Made by a program: the position numbers and the translations under genes | Origin: Trematomus loennbergii | Taxonomy: Eukaryota > Chordata > Actinopteri > Perciformes > Nototheniidae | DNA: 64,000 bases | Assembly (NCBI GenBank): GCA_012861695.1 | Contig: JAAOOA010000127.1 | Location: 19,614,255-19,678,254, forward strand | Direction: 5' to 3' | The notes under the pieces: model-generated | What the model was told of the DNA's origin: nothing | Databases searched by the model: none | The model's input: only the letters and a program-made list of their open reading frames with translations | Shown: piece after piece, positions 42,901 to 53,330 of the stretch | How positions within the stretch are numbered: the stretch's first letter is position 1 | Layout of the letters: the number at the start of each line of letters is the position of its first letter

Positions 42901-45900
42901 TAGCTTCATGATTTGTTTTTGCTATAATCTAGCTAGGGCTGTTACAAGCAGTAGCCTACTTCACTGCTACAAGACACTGTTGGTTAATGTTCACTTTCAG
43001 TGAAATCAAATGTTGCCTTGTAGCAACTGTTTGGATCTTTGCAAAAAGCACTGGAGGACTTAAAGGGGCTGCCATGATGTTCAAGCGATCTACTTGTGGG
43101 AAACTGCACTTGTAAAATCAAAAATAAACCCTGCGCTAGATAAACATTAGACTTTAAAATATGACAAATTGGACCCATCAGCTTAAAACAATAAAATAAA
43201 ACAAACATACGAAAATATTGTTTTGCTGGAATATTAAAGGACATTTTGAAATCCTCACCAGGTTTCTCCATTGACTGTGATGGATTGCTTTTGGTGCACC
43301 AGCGTGTCTCCCACCTGGCAAGAGCATTGTGAGGCTGGCACACACTGATCCCGGTCATTCAGGAAAGTTCCTTTGGCACAGCCGCAGCCATCCATTGGGG
43401 TAAACTCAATGCCACATGTTAAGTCTGACTGACTAAGAGAGTGGCAGGTGCGACGACAGCTTGTCATTTCGTATTCATACACAAAAGTAGCAGGGCAGCC
43501 AGTTGTGTAGCGCTCTTTTCAAAGGAAACAGGTTCACTTGTTTAAATATTATAAATGAATAAGGATTTTTTTTATTTCACATTTGAAAGTTTGGGTTTAA
43601 CTTACGGCAAATGGTGTCCCTCCATCCTTGCAACAGGATGCCTTCAGCAGCGCATGCATGGACATAAGAGGATATAGCAGCACACATGCACTCCTCACTG
43701 CTATGACCGGCACAGGTGTCATAAATACAAGACTGCGGAGAGAAATGTTAAGTATGCAAAATAACCCTAAACACATAAACACATAGATTAGACTGCAGAC
43801 AAAAACAAGATCTGCTTACTTCCTGATAGTCTTCTGGGTTTATTTCAGAATGACACTTTGCAAAAATCCCTTTTCGGTCTGACAGCATCCCACACCAGTG
43901 CTTGGCATAATTCTCTATAAACACAAATAAACATATTTATTTGGGTACATTGAGAAAATGATATTGAAATAAAAGTACTATGTATGTGACCTACCTTTGT
44001 CTATGCTCGATGAGCAGGGGTCCCCAATTATGTTTGTAACATCTGGGCAACTTGGCTTAGTCTTCCATGTGTTGACAAATGTCCACGCTGTTCCCTCAAT
44101 CAATCCATTTGTGGTTCTGAAGTCATCAGCTTCCACATCATTAAAATCTCCACAAAGACCTGGACAAGATATGATTCCTCAACACTTAATAAAACATTCA
44201 TTGCAAAATGTGGATGTTTTACACTATTACTACAAGAAGTATAACAAACCCATGAGTTTTCCTTTATTTCGAACACTGGCTTTGATGTAGACCTGCATAA
44301 TGGGTTTTAGCTGAATCTCAAGATCAAGCCCGTAGTTGGTGTGGATTACAATGAAGAATGTCGATGGGCTGAAGACTGTTATGTCATCTGCGGGGGGAAA
44401 CACACGTTTTTCATTATGAATAAAGAGACTGTTTAGTTTATTTGAGCAAACTTAATTATATGTAACACTGAAAAAACTGAAACGTTGAGTTTAATTAAAT
44501 GTATTATGTCAACACATTTCACAAAACTGTATTAGGTTAGGTGAAAGCAATTATATTAAAGGGGACCTATCATGCAAAATGCACTTTTTTATGTCTTTTA
44601 TACATAAATATGTGTCCCCGGTGTGTCACGGAACTCACACAGCGTCAGAAAAATAACACCTTCTCTCTTTTCCTCTGTACCCAAATCTCTAAAAACGGGG
44701 AACAACGGAGCTGATCCAGATTTGCGTCCGATATGATGTAATATCGGCAATGCGGACCCACGGCCCTATCAGAAACGTTGCTATCAGAAACAATGCCCGA
44801 CTGTTTTGGACATAATATGGTCTTTGTTTACATTAGCAAGCATCGCTAACACTCAGAGCTAACCTGTACTGGAGAGAGCATGTGTGAAGAAGCAGGAAAT
44901 AAAAAGGAAATCACCTTGTGGTAAACCGGCAAGAGAAAAAGCATTTGAGCTCCATACTGTTTCAGAAATAATCCTTGATGTGGTTTGGACGTTTCATCAC
45001 GGCAGTATCTGCCGGTAGAAATCTCCCACATGAGCAGGCATAAGCTCCGCCCCCTCTTTATTTATTTTTGTATTATTCTTTTTTTAAAGCTTTATAACCA
45101 GAATCAGCACTTTAGTAACAGGAAGTGAAATAGAGGGATATGACGCATGGCTAGAATGGTGGATCTGTTTGGTATTTTGAGCAAAACACTTCATAGACAT
45201 GTTTTTTATATATTTTTATATATCTGAGACCTATGCTATTGCCTAAAAATAGTATGATAGTTGACCTTTAAGTTGGACCAATTTAAACTTAAAATGAATG
45301 CTTTCAAGTAACCTAATTCCAGTTTTGTTAAATTTGTTGTCATAATACGTTTATTAAAGTCAACATTTCATTTTTTTCCGTGCATGACTTACTAGAAAAT
45401 AACAACTCACCCATGAAAAGAGGCAACGGAGTTCTCATTGTCTTATATATAACATGTCCGTTAGCCTGCACTACAATCTTCTGCAGTGGGAAACAAATAC
45501 AATATTTCAAAAACTTCTGGGTAAATATAAACTTTTTCAACAGATAAGAAATGGAGAAGATCATACACATGTTTTTCTTTATTAAGAGAAAACCATAACA
45601 CACTGTACCATGTTTTGAGGCAGGTTTAGGGTGACTGATCCCAGGCAAGTTGATTTTTTTGATATTTCACATTTGGCAAGGTCACCATGGACACTGAAAG
45701 TCCCATTAGCTTCCTGGAGTCAAGAAGATACAAATGCACATGGTTACAATTGGTTTGCTTATTTACAAAGATTGCGATCTTTTTAAAGGATGATAACATT
45801 TAAATATGAATGCCTCACCTTGGAGAGGACATAAGAGCAGTCTCCATGGAAAGTATACATTTTATCATCATAGGTGGAGATGTGGGAGCCCCCCAGTATG

Positions 45901-48900
45901 GAGCAGATACCTGGACAGTCCAAATCCATACATTTCCACTGACCCTGGGTACAGGTGCTGCAAACAGAGTTTACTAAATCAAACAAATCAGCTTGAATAC
46001 AAATGTTTTGAAAATGATATTTAAGTCAACCATTACCATTTTTGACATGCCCTTGAGTATGATTCTCCTGGTTTGTATGACTTGCCATCGTGTGTGCAGG
46101 AGCATTTGTCAAAAGCAACACACCACTTTGTGTTATGTCATCAAAGACAGTCCCTTAAGAAAAACATAATGACATTATTAGTCAGGTCTGTGAAGTAAAC
46201 TGCAAACCCCATTTAGAATGTGTACACAATATTTCAATGCAATATTTAAACAGTAACTTATTTTATTGTTTTTTACAATGGATATTTTCTTTCCTACCTT
46301 CAATACACTCTCTGATGTAACAACTGTATACTCAGGCAAACCCAAATAAAGGCAGATTTCAAGGTAAAAAGAAACAACTAAAAACGAATAAAAGCAATAC
46401 AAGTTTACAAAATTTGTAATCAACACAAACTGCGTTGAATCCACCTAATTTAGATGTCTTTGTCCATGGCCTGACAACTTTCACCATTTATTTTAATGGC
46501 AATGCACATGTAAAGCCAAACTAGGGACAAGAGTTGAAAATTGACCAACCACAAACATCAGACATTAAATCGGATTATACCTTTGCACTAATTGAAGCTA
46601 TGTCCAATGTAGTATCTCAACTGGGAGCTGACAAATGTAAACTTCACTTCATTAACAACATTAATTCAGTATTTGTAGACAACTAACTTATTAACTGCAA
46701 TTTAACAGCATGAATTATTAATTCTGCATACAAATAGCAAAAGTCAAGAGCCAAAAAAAGGTATATACAAATAATGAAATAATCACTTGTGTAAAATGAG
46801 TAAACCCTTTAACATTTCAGTTTTTCCCCTAAGTTTGTGGAAACAAAAACTTACCAGATGGACAGAAGCATCCGTCTACGCAGTGATCCTCACACACTTT
46901 GCTTCTCTGGGGGTTGCTGCAGGTGTCGGTACAAGGACTACCACATTCTTGATACTCCATATTAAAAGGGCAGGTTTTTGCTATTCAAAAAAATGTTATT
47001 AGAAACAGTGATTTTGAAATAATGACATACAACAAATCATCTAAATGTTCTGATTGCTGTTCTTACCACACATTTGTGTAGTCTTCCATTTGTGTGGTTT
47101 CCCGCCTGCATGAGCGCACTGACGGGAGTACTCTGATATGGTCGAACACAAGCATGTGGTACTGCTGTTACATCTGCAAATGTCCTTCACACACGCTCCG
47201 ATGAAAGAGTCCTTATCAATCAGGTTATTACAGCTGAGGAATGCAGGGCCTGACAGCAAGTTCGAACAGAGGTCGGTCTGGGGGTCAAAGTATATGTATA
47301 TTTAAATTGTACCTACATTTAATTTAATAATAATAATAATATTAATAAAAGAAGAAGAAGAAGAAAAGAAATGCAACATATTTAAACAAAGGTAAATACA
47401 CATTAAAAAAGACAATAGATGATATAAGTGAAAGGTAATTTGAGTTGTTTGAGAATTATTTTAAGCAAATTGACATACTTGATTTTCACAGGTCTGTTTG
47501 TCTTGAGGGGAGCTTTTTTCACAGTCTTCGGTAGGACCATTGACTTTCCAGGCCTCCTCAAAATAATCAAGGCTTACTGTCTTCCCTGCCGGAACAAGAG
47601 GTTTTATATGAGCAAATGTAAAGATTTTGTGCAGATTGGTTTGCGCTTTACTATTTAGTATTTACCTTCTTTAAAGAACTCATCATAAAGCTGAACTCCG
47701 TTGTAGTCACCGCACAGGCCACAGGTCTGGTTCTTGAATTTAGCATCCAGCTCAACCTAGAAAACAGTTACAAATTATTTTATTTTATCATTATGCACAT
47801 TTTCAGAAATAACTTCCTTTGACTTGCTACGGATTCATTCTTTATGTCTATTGAATCAATTCTATAATCTCTCAAATAGCATTTAAACTAAGTGAATGCT
47901 TTCATTCGATTATTTTCCTTAGTTATCAAAATATATTTCAAAACCAATATGAGTTATAATTTGTGCAATAGAAAGCACATGATAAATGCACTTACCCAGA
48001 GTGCGTCTTCTTCATTCCACATGATGACCACGCCCAACTTTGCCTCGATTTTGACATAGGAGACAATCCTTTCGGCTGTAATGCCATACCGGCTGAATGG
48101 TAAAGTGAAACTAAAGGGGGACAAAAATAAATCATCACAGTTAGATGACATCAACCATCACTGCAACCCGTATATCAGCTGGTATTGGAAAGTAGTTTTG
48201 ACAACAGACTCACTGTTCATTATTGACTTTGATGGAAGTCTTGTCTAATTCCACATCAGCCCCATCCAGTCTCATGGTGACCCTCTTTATGATGGGGACC
48301 CCATTTATCTCCTGCCGTTGGAACTGAATGTTAAAATTTTCGTAGGTTCCCTTACACTGGGATGCAAGGATGTAGTTGCAAGGTGAGGGAAGCTGGAAGA
48401 AATCTCCATCGAACGTCTTGAAATGATAGTTGCCCCATGTACTGCAGATCTTCTCATTGTGAGCTGGTCTCAATTCTAGTTTATGGAGACAAATAACATT
48501 TTAGTGGAAACTGAAAATTATGTTTGTTTTGCTCAACATCCTCAAACAAAAAAGACAAATCACCTGTAATTACTGGCATTTGGTGCATGGTCTGAACTAT
48601 GACTGAAAAAAAAGACACATGATCAATATTGTCAGAAAAAGACGCTGTTGATATTTGTATTATACAGTATGCACATGAAAAAAATCAACACTTCTTCATG
48701 ATAACAGAAAGAAAACATCTAAAAAAAACACAGTTCATTTCACTACTCTTTGTTCATTTGCATCTGCAGTTTTTTTCTAAGTATAAAAAAAATCCCTCAT
48801 TTACATATTTGAACACCATATCAACTATTGAATTTTAAACAAAGGATAAAGAGTAACACTAAATATATAAAGATAGACTTATTAATGCAGGTAATCAGCT

Positions 48901-49164
48901 GGTGATGTTTAATGCTGATTTGTATTAATATGCTGTTATTAAATTATACAATAACAGCTGTTACCCCAATCCCAATTCTTCCCAGGATAGGGTCCTTTTT
49001 ACTTGAAATAAAGCACAAGGCATTAAGGTTAGATTTGATATACGCTGCTCTCTCTGTGTGAGTTGAGATTACATACCGGTGCTGGCGGCAGGTGGTAAAA
49101 GGCAGAGAGTGAGCCATGGTATCAACAATTCGAGTAGCATCTCGGCTGCTCTCATGATCCTCAT
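15424..49164 (-). CDS. Very large secreted gel-forming mucin (MUC5/MUC2 type), 43 coding exons traced, with several frame breaks
   Basis: Gel-forming mucins are secreted, disulfide-linked and O-glycosylated polymers that build mucus. Domain order is signal peptide, VWD1-C8-TIL, VWD2-C8-TIL, TIL'/VWD3-C8-TIL, a 17-kb exon of 18 CysD domains and Thr/Pro-rich segments, then VWD4-C8-VWC-cystine knot. The start ATG at 49164 gives [17 protein letters not shown] and a Leu-rich signal peptide; the stop is at 15426-15424. Exons outside the array have GT-AG borders with consistent phases, except for breaks near 46.12, 20.29, 18.60, 18.01 and 15.49 kb. The many CysD domains and the GDPH motif fit MUC5AC/MUC5B-type mucins best, but I cannot assign the exact paralogue, so no symbol is given. 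Whether the breaks are sequencing errors or real decay is discussed in the findings. Confidence 0.9.
15880..15940 (+). repeat. Retroelement 3' tail in a mucin intron
   Basis: TTATGTGACAAATAAAAAAT followed by CTTGATTCTT resembles the 3' end of fish L2-type elements. It lies in the intron between the last two mucin exons (15598-16007). Confidence 0.4.
17030..17490. repeat. Teleost intronic repeat (GCATGTTAGCATGC-rich)
   Basis: The stretch ends in words such as CATCAGCATGTTTGCATTGC and GTGAGCATGTAAGCATACTG, characteristic of a widespread fish repeat. It fills most of the intron between mucin exons at 16933 and 17525. No coding potential. Confidence 0.45.
20178..37128 (-). repeat. Giant mucin exon (about 17 kb): 18 CysD domains alternating with Thr/Pro-rich segments
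   Basis: From the acceptor at 37128 to the donor at 20178 there is no visible intron; the cleanest part is one open frame of 941 codons (37186-34361). Each unit is a CysD (WxxW) domain of about 100 residues with ten cysteines (start CYYCKWSDW, middle [18 protein letters not shown], end RVKCCVYKC) plus a Thr-rich segment of [14 protein letters not shown] and related motifs for O-glycosylation. The 18 CysD copies centre near 20.8, 21.9, 22.4, 23.5, 24.4, 25.3, 26.3, 27.3, 28.2, 29.2, 30.2, 31.2, 32.2, 33.2, 34.1, 35.1, 36.2 and 36.7 kb. Spacing is mostly 955-965 or 1040-1070 bases, with short 530-540 spacings near each end. Many small indels break the frame at 21-33 kb. Confidence 0.93.
36589..36886 (-). 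other. First (N-terminal-most) CysD domain, representative copy
   Basis: The protein enters the CysD from [16 protein letters not shown] and ends in KCCVYKC. The ten-cysteine WxxW pattern is intact and in frame. CysD domains associate non-covalently and regulate pore size of mucin gels in studied species. Confidence 0.9.
37227..37577 (-). other. Mucin linker exons before the repeat exon
   Basis: Exons 37577-37534 and 37409-37227 encode a Cys-rich stretch ([36 protein letters not shown]) and then the start of the Ser/Thr-rich region. They match the segment that precedes the mucin domain in gel-forming mucins. A 1.5-kb intron with a retroelement tail separates them from the D3 exons. Confidence 0.85.
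37578..39078. other. 1.5-kb mucin intron with LINE 3' remnant
   Basis: The intron is largely AT-rich. Its right part holds the retroelement fragment at about 38530-38975; the left part (37.6-38.5 kb) shows nothing recognisable. Confidence 0.6.
38530..38975 (+). mobile_element. 3' end of a non-LTR retrotransposon, plus orientation, in mucin intron
   Basis: A plus-strand frame encodes a C-terminal reverse-transcriptase-ORF tail ([19 protein letters not shown] then [19 protein letters not shown], then a stop). It is followed by the familiar tail GTAAGTCACTTTGGATAAAA and an AATGTAATGTA microrepeat ending near 38975. It is 5' truncated and antisense to the mucin. Confidence 0.65.
39943..39991. 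repeat. (TATC)n microsatellite filling half of a 104-bp mucin intron
   Basis: About twelve TATC units. The intron runs from 40014 to 39911, so the array starts 24 bases from the donor and takes almost half the intron. Confidence 0.95.
41282..42232. other. Mucin intron, nothing recognised
   Basis: About 950 bp of AT-rich intron between D3 exons. It contains a short triple repeat of CAACAGTAGT at about 42168-42199, but no domain or mobile-element structure I can name. Confidence 0.5.
42492..43258. other. Mucin intron, nothing recognised
   Basis: About 770 bp of intron between exons ending at 43259 and starting at 42491. No repeat family or coding signal identified. Confidence 0.5.
43259..46153 (-). 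other. Mucin D2 assembly: VWD2, C8, TIL and following E' region
   Basis: Exons 46153-46037, 45957-45819, 45713-45609, 45480-45411, 44387-44250, 44159-43995, 43914-43820, 43732-43606 and 43514-43259. Landmarks are [51 protein letters not shown] and [13 protein letters not shown]. The first exon carries a one-base break near 46120, described in the findings; the other exons are in phase. A 0.7-kb MITE occupies the intron at 44.5-45.3 kb. Confidence 0.88.
44556..45271. mobile_element. Non-autonomous DNA transposon (MITE) in mucin intron
   Basis: The left end TTAAAGGGGACCTATCATGC and the inverted right end TTAAAGGTCAACTATCATAC form terminal inverted repeats about 20 bp long with a few mismatches. 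The 0.7-kb interior has no ORF. GGGGACCTATCATGCAAAA is a well-known start of a teleost MITE family. Confidence 0.65.
46855..48475 (-). other. Mucin D1 assembly: VWD1, C8 and TIL exons
   Basis: Exons 48475-48214, 48110-47996, 47756-47666, 47585-47479, 47277-47067 and 46980-46855. Landmarks are [17 protein letters not shown] for the VWD start, [11 protein letters not shown] with the CGLC motif typical of mucin and VWF D domains, C8 cysteines in [14 protein letters not shown], and [18 protein letters not shown]. The D1 and D2 assemblies drive N-terminal multimerisation at acidic pH in this family. All six exons join in frame. Confidence 0.9.
49077..49164 (-). other. Mucin exon 1: start codon and signal peptide
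   Basis: The ATG at 49164 opens a hydrophobic leader ([17 protein letters not shown]) ending in small residues AAST, a plausible signal-peptidase region. A second in-frame ATG lies 9 bases downstream. A longer ORF in another frame through the same bases encodes a charged peptide and is judged spurious. The donor CACCG/GTATGT closes the exon at 49077, in phase with exon 2 (48602-48564). Confidence 0.8.
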
Positions 49165-50033
49165 CCTGCTCCTGAACCAACTGATCCTGCTCGAAGAAAT
49201 ATCATGTAATATAGTTCATTGGGTGTTTGCAGTTAAGGAGGGGTATAATAGACATTTTGGGTGTCAACCATTGTGGTTATTTTCACCAGTAAGATCACAC
49301 CCATGAAGAGCTTATCACAACATGTCATCCTCATGTACATATGACAGAGGCCGTCATAGTAGTGAATGTTGATCTTTGGTAAATGTTAACATAAGTCCTA
49401 TGAGTAAGAACTATATTGTATCAACTGACATATACTATAGTTTTCCTGTTACCTCTTAGACTAATTAAGTGTACTTTTCTCACTGGTCCATGGCATTTTA
49501 AGAAGTGGGTTGTGCCTCCCAATCTGTTAAGTACATGTTAACTACTACTATGTTGACCTACTACAAAAACCATAGGGGTACGCAAAGATGATTTCAGTCT
49601 AGCAAGGGTATAAAAGTAAAACGTTGGATCAACTAAAAAAATTAGAGTAATCGATCACACAAAATATTTTACATTGACTCAATGAAAGTCCATTTCATCA
49701 GATCAATCTGTATATTTTAACTCCAGGCAAACTATTATCTGATGGTGAAGTAAACCAATTATTTTACGTTGTCCTAAATGAAAAAAGTGTGTTTGTTACT
49801 GACTGAATGTAAAAAAAACATCCAGTTGAACCTGAAATAATTAAACTAAATTCAAAACCATTTCTTAACTAAATCAAACCAATTATTTTACATGTCTCAA
49901 ATATAAAATGTAAGTTGTCAGTATCTGAAATGTATAGCAATTACAATAAAAAATGTTATTATTATATTGCATTTAATGAAAATAACAAATTATTTTAGAG
50001 CACATTTATTTGAATGAAAAACAAGTTGTGTTC
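49165..50033. other. Upstream flank of the mucin gene
   Basis: About 870 bp of AT-rich sequence before the mucin start codon; it should contain the mucin promoter and 5' UTR, but no clear TATA box on the minus strand was located. It holds two direct repeats of the word AAACCAATTATTTTAC (about 49752 and 49874, the second starting CAAACC), suggesting an unnamed element at about 49.6-50.0 kb. Confidence 0.45.
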
Positions 50034-50502
50034 GATCTGCATCCCTGCCCGATCTGCATTGCGCATGTGCGAGATGGTCCGCCATATTGGACAACTCCGT
50101 ACGGCAACCCAAATAGGACACTTGACACAGTGGCGTTTGGCAAAGCACAAAAAGAAAACTCAAAAAACCGAGAGAGATGAGTTATTGTTATTACAACGTG
50201 ACTTCACTGGGTTCTTTTATTTGGGGTTAAGTACATTGTCAGAATAAGTGAAAAATGAATTTAACTTCTGTTAGACAATGTACTTAACCCCAAATAAAAG
50301 AACCCAATAAAAAGAGTTGTTAAATAATAGTGAAGTCACGTTGTAATAACAAAACTCATCTCTCTCGGTTTTTTGAGTTTTCTTTTTGTGCTTTGCCAAA
50401 CGCCACTGTGTCAAGTGTCCTAGTTGGGTTGCCGTACGGAGTTGTCCAATATGGCGGACCATCTCGCACATGCGCAATGCAGATCGGGCAGGGATGCAGA
50501 TC
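50034..50502. mobile_element. Foldback element: two arms of about 207 and 229 bp around a 33-bp loop
   Basis: The left arm 50034-50240 and the right arm 50274-50502 are reverse complements. I saw only one substitution, a one-base gap and a 23-base insertion in the right arm near 50305-50330. Outer ends read GATCTGCATCCCTGCC. Each arm contains TGCGCATGTGCGAGATGG and CCGCCATATTGG, so NRF1-like and YY1-like words are present. No transposase is encoded. It lies about 0.9 kb upstream of the mucin start. Confidence 0.85.
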
Positions 50503-50888
50503 GGATAGTGACACACACAACCAGCTTTGGCCTCTAAAGCAGCCATTACCTGATCTTAAGCAGACATGTTAATAAGTACCACAGTTAAAATGCAGTAATA
50601 TGCGCCGCTTCCAAACATCAAACTCTTAGAAAAAGGACTTGTCCTTATAATCAACTGCACACTTTTTTAAAGCAACACTGACAACTTGCGCCTGTGAGAC
50701 ATGTAATCTCTGAAAATGAGCAGACATGCATAACTTCTACAGTGAAAATCGGTCATACTGTAAGTGCAACTTCTGAACACAAAACCTTTTTGCACATTTT
50801 TTACAATGCATAATTATTATAAAACCTTGGTTTTAGAAACCTTACCATGTAAGAACAATGGTAACTGCGAGTGAGTGCAACAAAGTGT

Positions 50889-53189
50889 CTACTCTGGGAT
50901 GAACAGCTGGGTTCTCAGTCTATTCACTTTTGGGCTCATCTTTTTTCCCTCAAGCTCCATCAGGACTTTTTGCACAACTTCAAAAGTGGATTGCAGTTCT
51001 TTAGGATATCTTAAGTTCGGTGCGTATATGAGCCCGAAGAGCATGGCAAAAGCTGTCGCAACCGAGGGCAAGCCGTTGAGGACCTCTGTTCCTTCGATGA
51101 GAACCTTGACGTCTTTGGGTCGATGAAACTGATCCTCTTTCCCAATGACAAAGATTGCCATTGTTGCCTGCTCCAGTTCTCCAGCCTCAGCTTCCTGCAT
51201 ATCATGCAAAAAAAAGGGAAATGGATGAGGACCACAGAGTGTAGTTCAACAGGCCTGAGACGCAAAAGTTTCCCCAAGTTTGCAGCTACCTTTTAAAAAT
51301 ACAAGATTATACTGGATAGATGAAAAAAGGAAAGTTCTCAGTTTAGTCGGATGGTGGCCCAAGAGGAAAGCTCAGGAGGTCATCAAAAATAACTAGCTTT
51401 CTAACCAAGCAGTTATTTGCATGCAGTACAAATATGTTATTTTTCTTTTATGAACAAACATCTTGTGAGTGAGTGGGAGGTCTTACCTGGAATTCTTTGA
51501 TGAGATGGTCAACAGGTTCACCCAGGTAGATCATTAGAGATTTGAGGATGCATTCTCTTCTGATGGTGATGTCCACAGTCTGAGTAAGAACAGTTATATA
51601 TATATTTATAAATCAAATGCAAAAAAAAGGACTATTCAGCCACTGATCCCACAGATAAAAAACTCATTCATAGATACCTCATCTAAAACCTGCAAGATCC
51701 CGGTGGTCTTCTGTTTCACAACTCCTCCCTGCTCCTGATGACCTGCAGCAGTTTAGTGGAGTGTTTGTCCAACTGCGCCAAGAACTTTGTTTCCAATGGA
51801 AATGTTGTTATGCGCATGAACTCAGCATTTACCTAGAAAATATAAGCAGCATAGAAAACAAAAAACACTGAGAATTTATAATACACATTTTTTATAAAGA
51901 GCCAATGGTTTGATTAAAAGTACTCCAAGTCAGCTTGTATGAATGTAACATTTAAATTAATTAATCCACATATTATTGAAAACCACCACCAAATAGACAC
52001 AAAGAGTCATAGATGTAAAGCTTATATTGTGATATATATTAAAAATAAAACGTCAACATATTTGCCTAGGCTGTCTATAGTTGTTAGTTAGTTGGGCCTC
52101 ATTTCTTCTCCACTACAGGCTTACAATCAAGGGTTTCATCAAAAAGAATTACCTCTTCCATGTGAAAAAGTGCAGGCCACTGCTCCAAGAGGCCTTCAAT
52201 GCTTGGCCTCTGATGCACTATTTCTTGTCTTCGGTATCCAAACGTCTTCGCCATCTTTTCTTTTATTGATTGCCGGTTGTTTTTTCTGTTGTTCTGCCAA
52301 AAGGGAAATTCTCTCTTGCTCCATACTTTCTGGAGTCTCACCAATCGGCAAGGATGGAAAATGGTTGGCCTCAGCTCGCCTGGCTCTCTTTAAATTCTTC
52401 GCAGGGTAGGACTCTTCTTGAGACTTGGTCTTCAACGAGTTCACAGCGAGCTCTGCAGATGTTCCGTGTGCTCTGAGTAGAGTCCGGTAGTTGGCCATTT
52501 TTACCTTCATCCTTTGTTTCCATCCATAGCTCTCATTGAAAGACCCTGGTTCCTTTAGGCAGGGATGCTTGCTTGTCAATGCCTCAGCAACATCGCTAAA
52601 GTCAGCATCTGTAGGGTATGCTTTGTATGTGTAGACTTTATCAGCCAGTTTCTCGAGTATGTCTGAAAGCATTTTTGAGCTTAGTGTCAGTCTAGATTGG
52701 TTCTTTGTGTACTCTGCATTTCCTCTGTGTAATTGACATTCTGTGTCATAGGAGAAGACCGGGATTGGAAACACTTTAGGCCACTGCTGTTTCTTAATGA
52801 TTCGAGGAAGAGCTACTAAGTAGTACTGTGTCATCTGTATTCACAGATCCAGAGGAGGAGTCTTCACTGTACAGTCCACTTGTAGGGGTACTATTTAATG
52901 GTAACTCAACTGGGTACAAGACCACAGTTGTAGAATCGGGGTCTAATTCGTCAACTTTGATCACTGTTAAATCTTTTATCGCATGTGTAGATGTAAGATT
53001 AACAAATGTGTTCCCAAAATCAGTGTCTTTGTACTGTAGCCTTATGTAACCTTCTAATCCACATGAATTCTTGACCTCCTCAATGAGCTCTTCTATTGAG
53101 TTGGGAATCCCATTTCGAAGCTCCAGTCTTACGCTGTTGTCGTCGTTCAAGATGATCAGCAATCGAACAGGTGGTCCAATATCAGCCAT
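50889..53189 (-). pseudogene. SAMD3-like protein with N-terminal PB1-like domain, several frame breaks
   Basis: The start MADIGPPVRLLIILNDDNSV opens a PB1-like ubiquitin-fold segment of about 80 residues. It is followed by a conserved region (WPKVFPIPVFSYDTEC, NESYGWKQRMKVKMANYR, LPIGETPESMEQERISLL, FGYRRQEIVHQRPSIEG) and by exons 51840-51665, 51582-51487 and 51198-50889, ending in LRTQLFIPE and a stop. This layout is that of the expanded fish family annotated as sterile alpha motif domain-containing protein 3-like. Frame breaks occur near 52800, 52275 and 51743, so this copy is probably inactive unless they are base-call errors. It lies immediately downstream of, and on the same strand as, the transposase-like gene, which suggests that it belongs to the same mobile element. 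Function unknown. Confidence 0.65.
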
Positions 53190-53330
53190 GGCGCTCTAAG
53201 AGAAAGAGAGAAATAGAGGGAATTAATGAAATGCAGGTGTACACTCAATGAATTTTTTCTTTTCAAATTGCATTGGGTTATACTTTACAAAGTATTACAT
53301 ACAAAGTTCATATATATACTCATTCTGACC

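Noticed and set aside
48944..49180. Minus-strand ORF starting [17 protein letters not shown] at the mucin 5' end
   Set aside because: It overlaps exon 1 in another frame, has no signal peptide and does not match the phase of exon 2. The frame starting at 49164 does.
49608..49622. TATAAAA-like word as a promoter
   Set aside because: It lies on the plus strand pointing away from the mucin, and no gene starts downstream on that strand.
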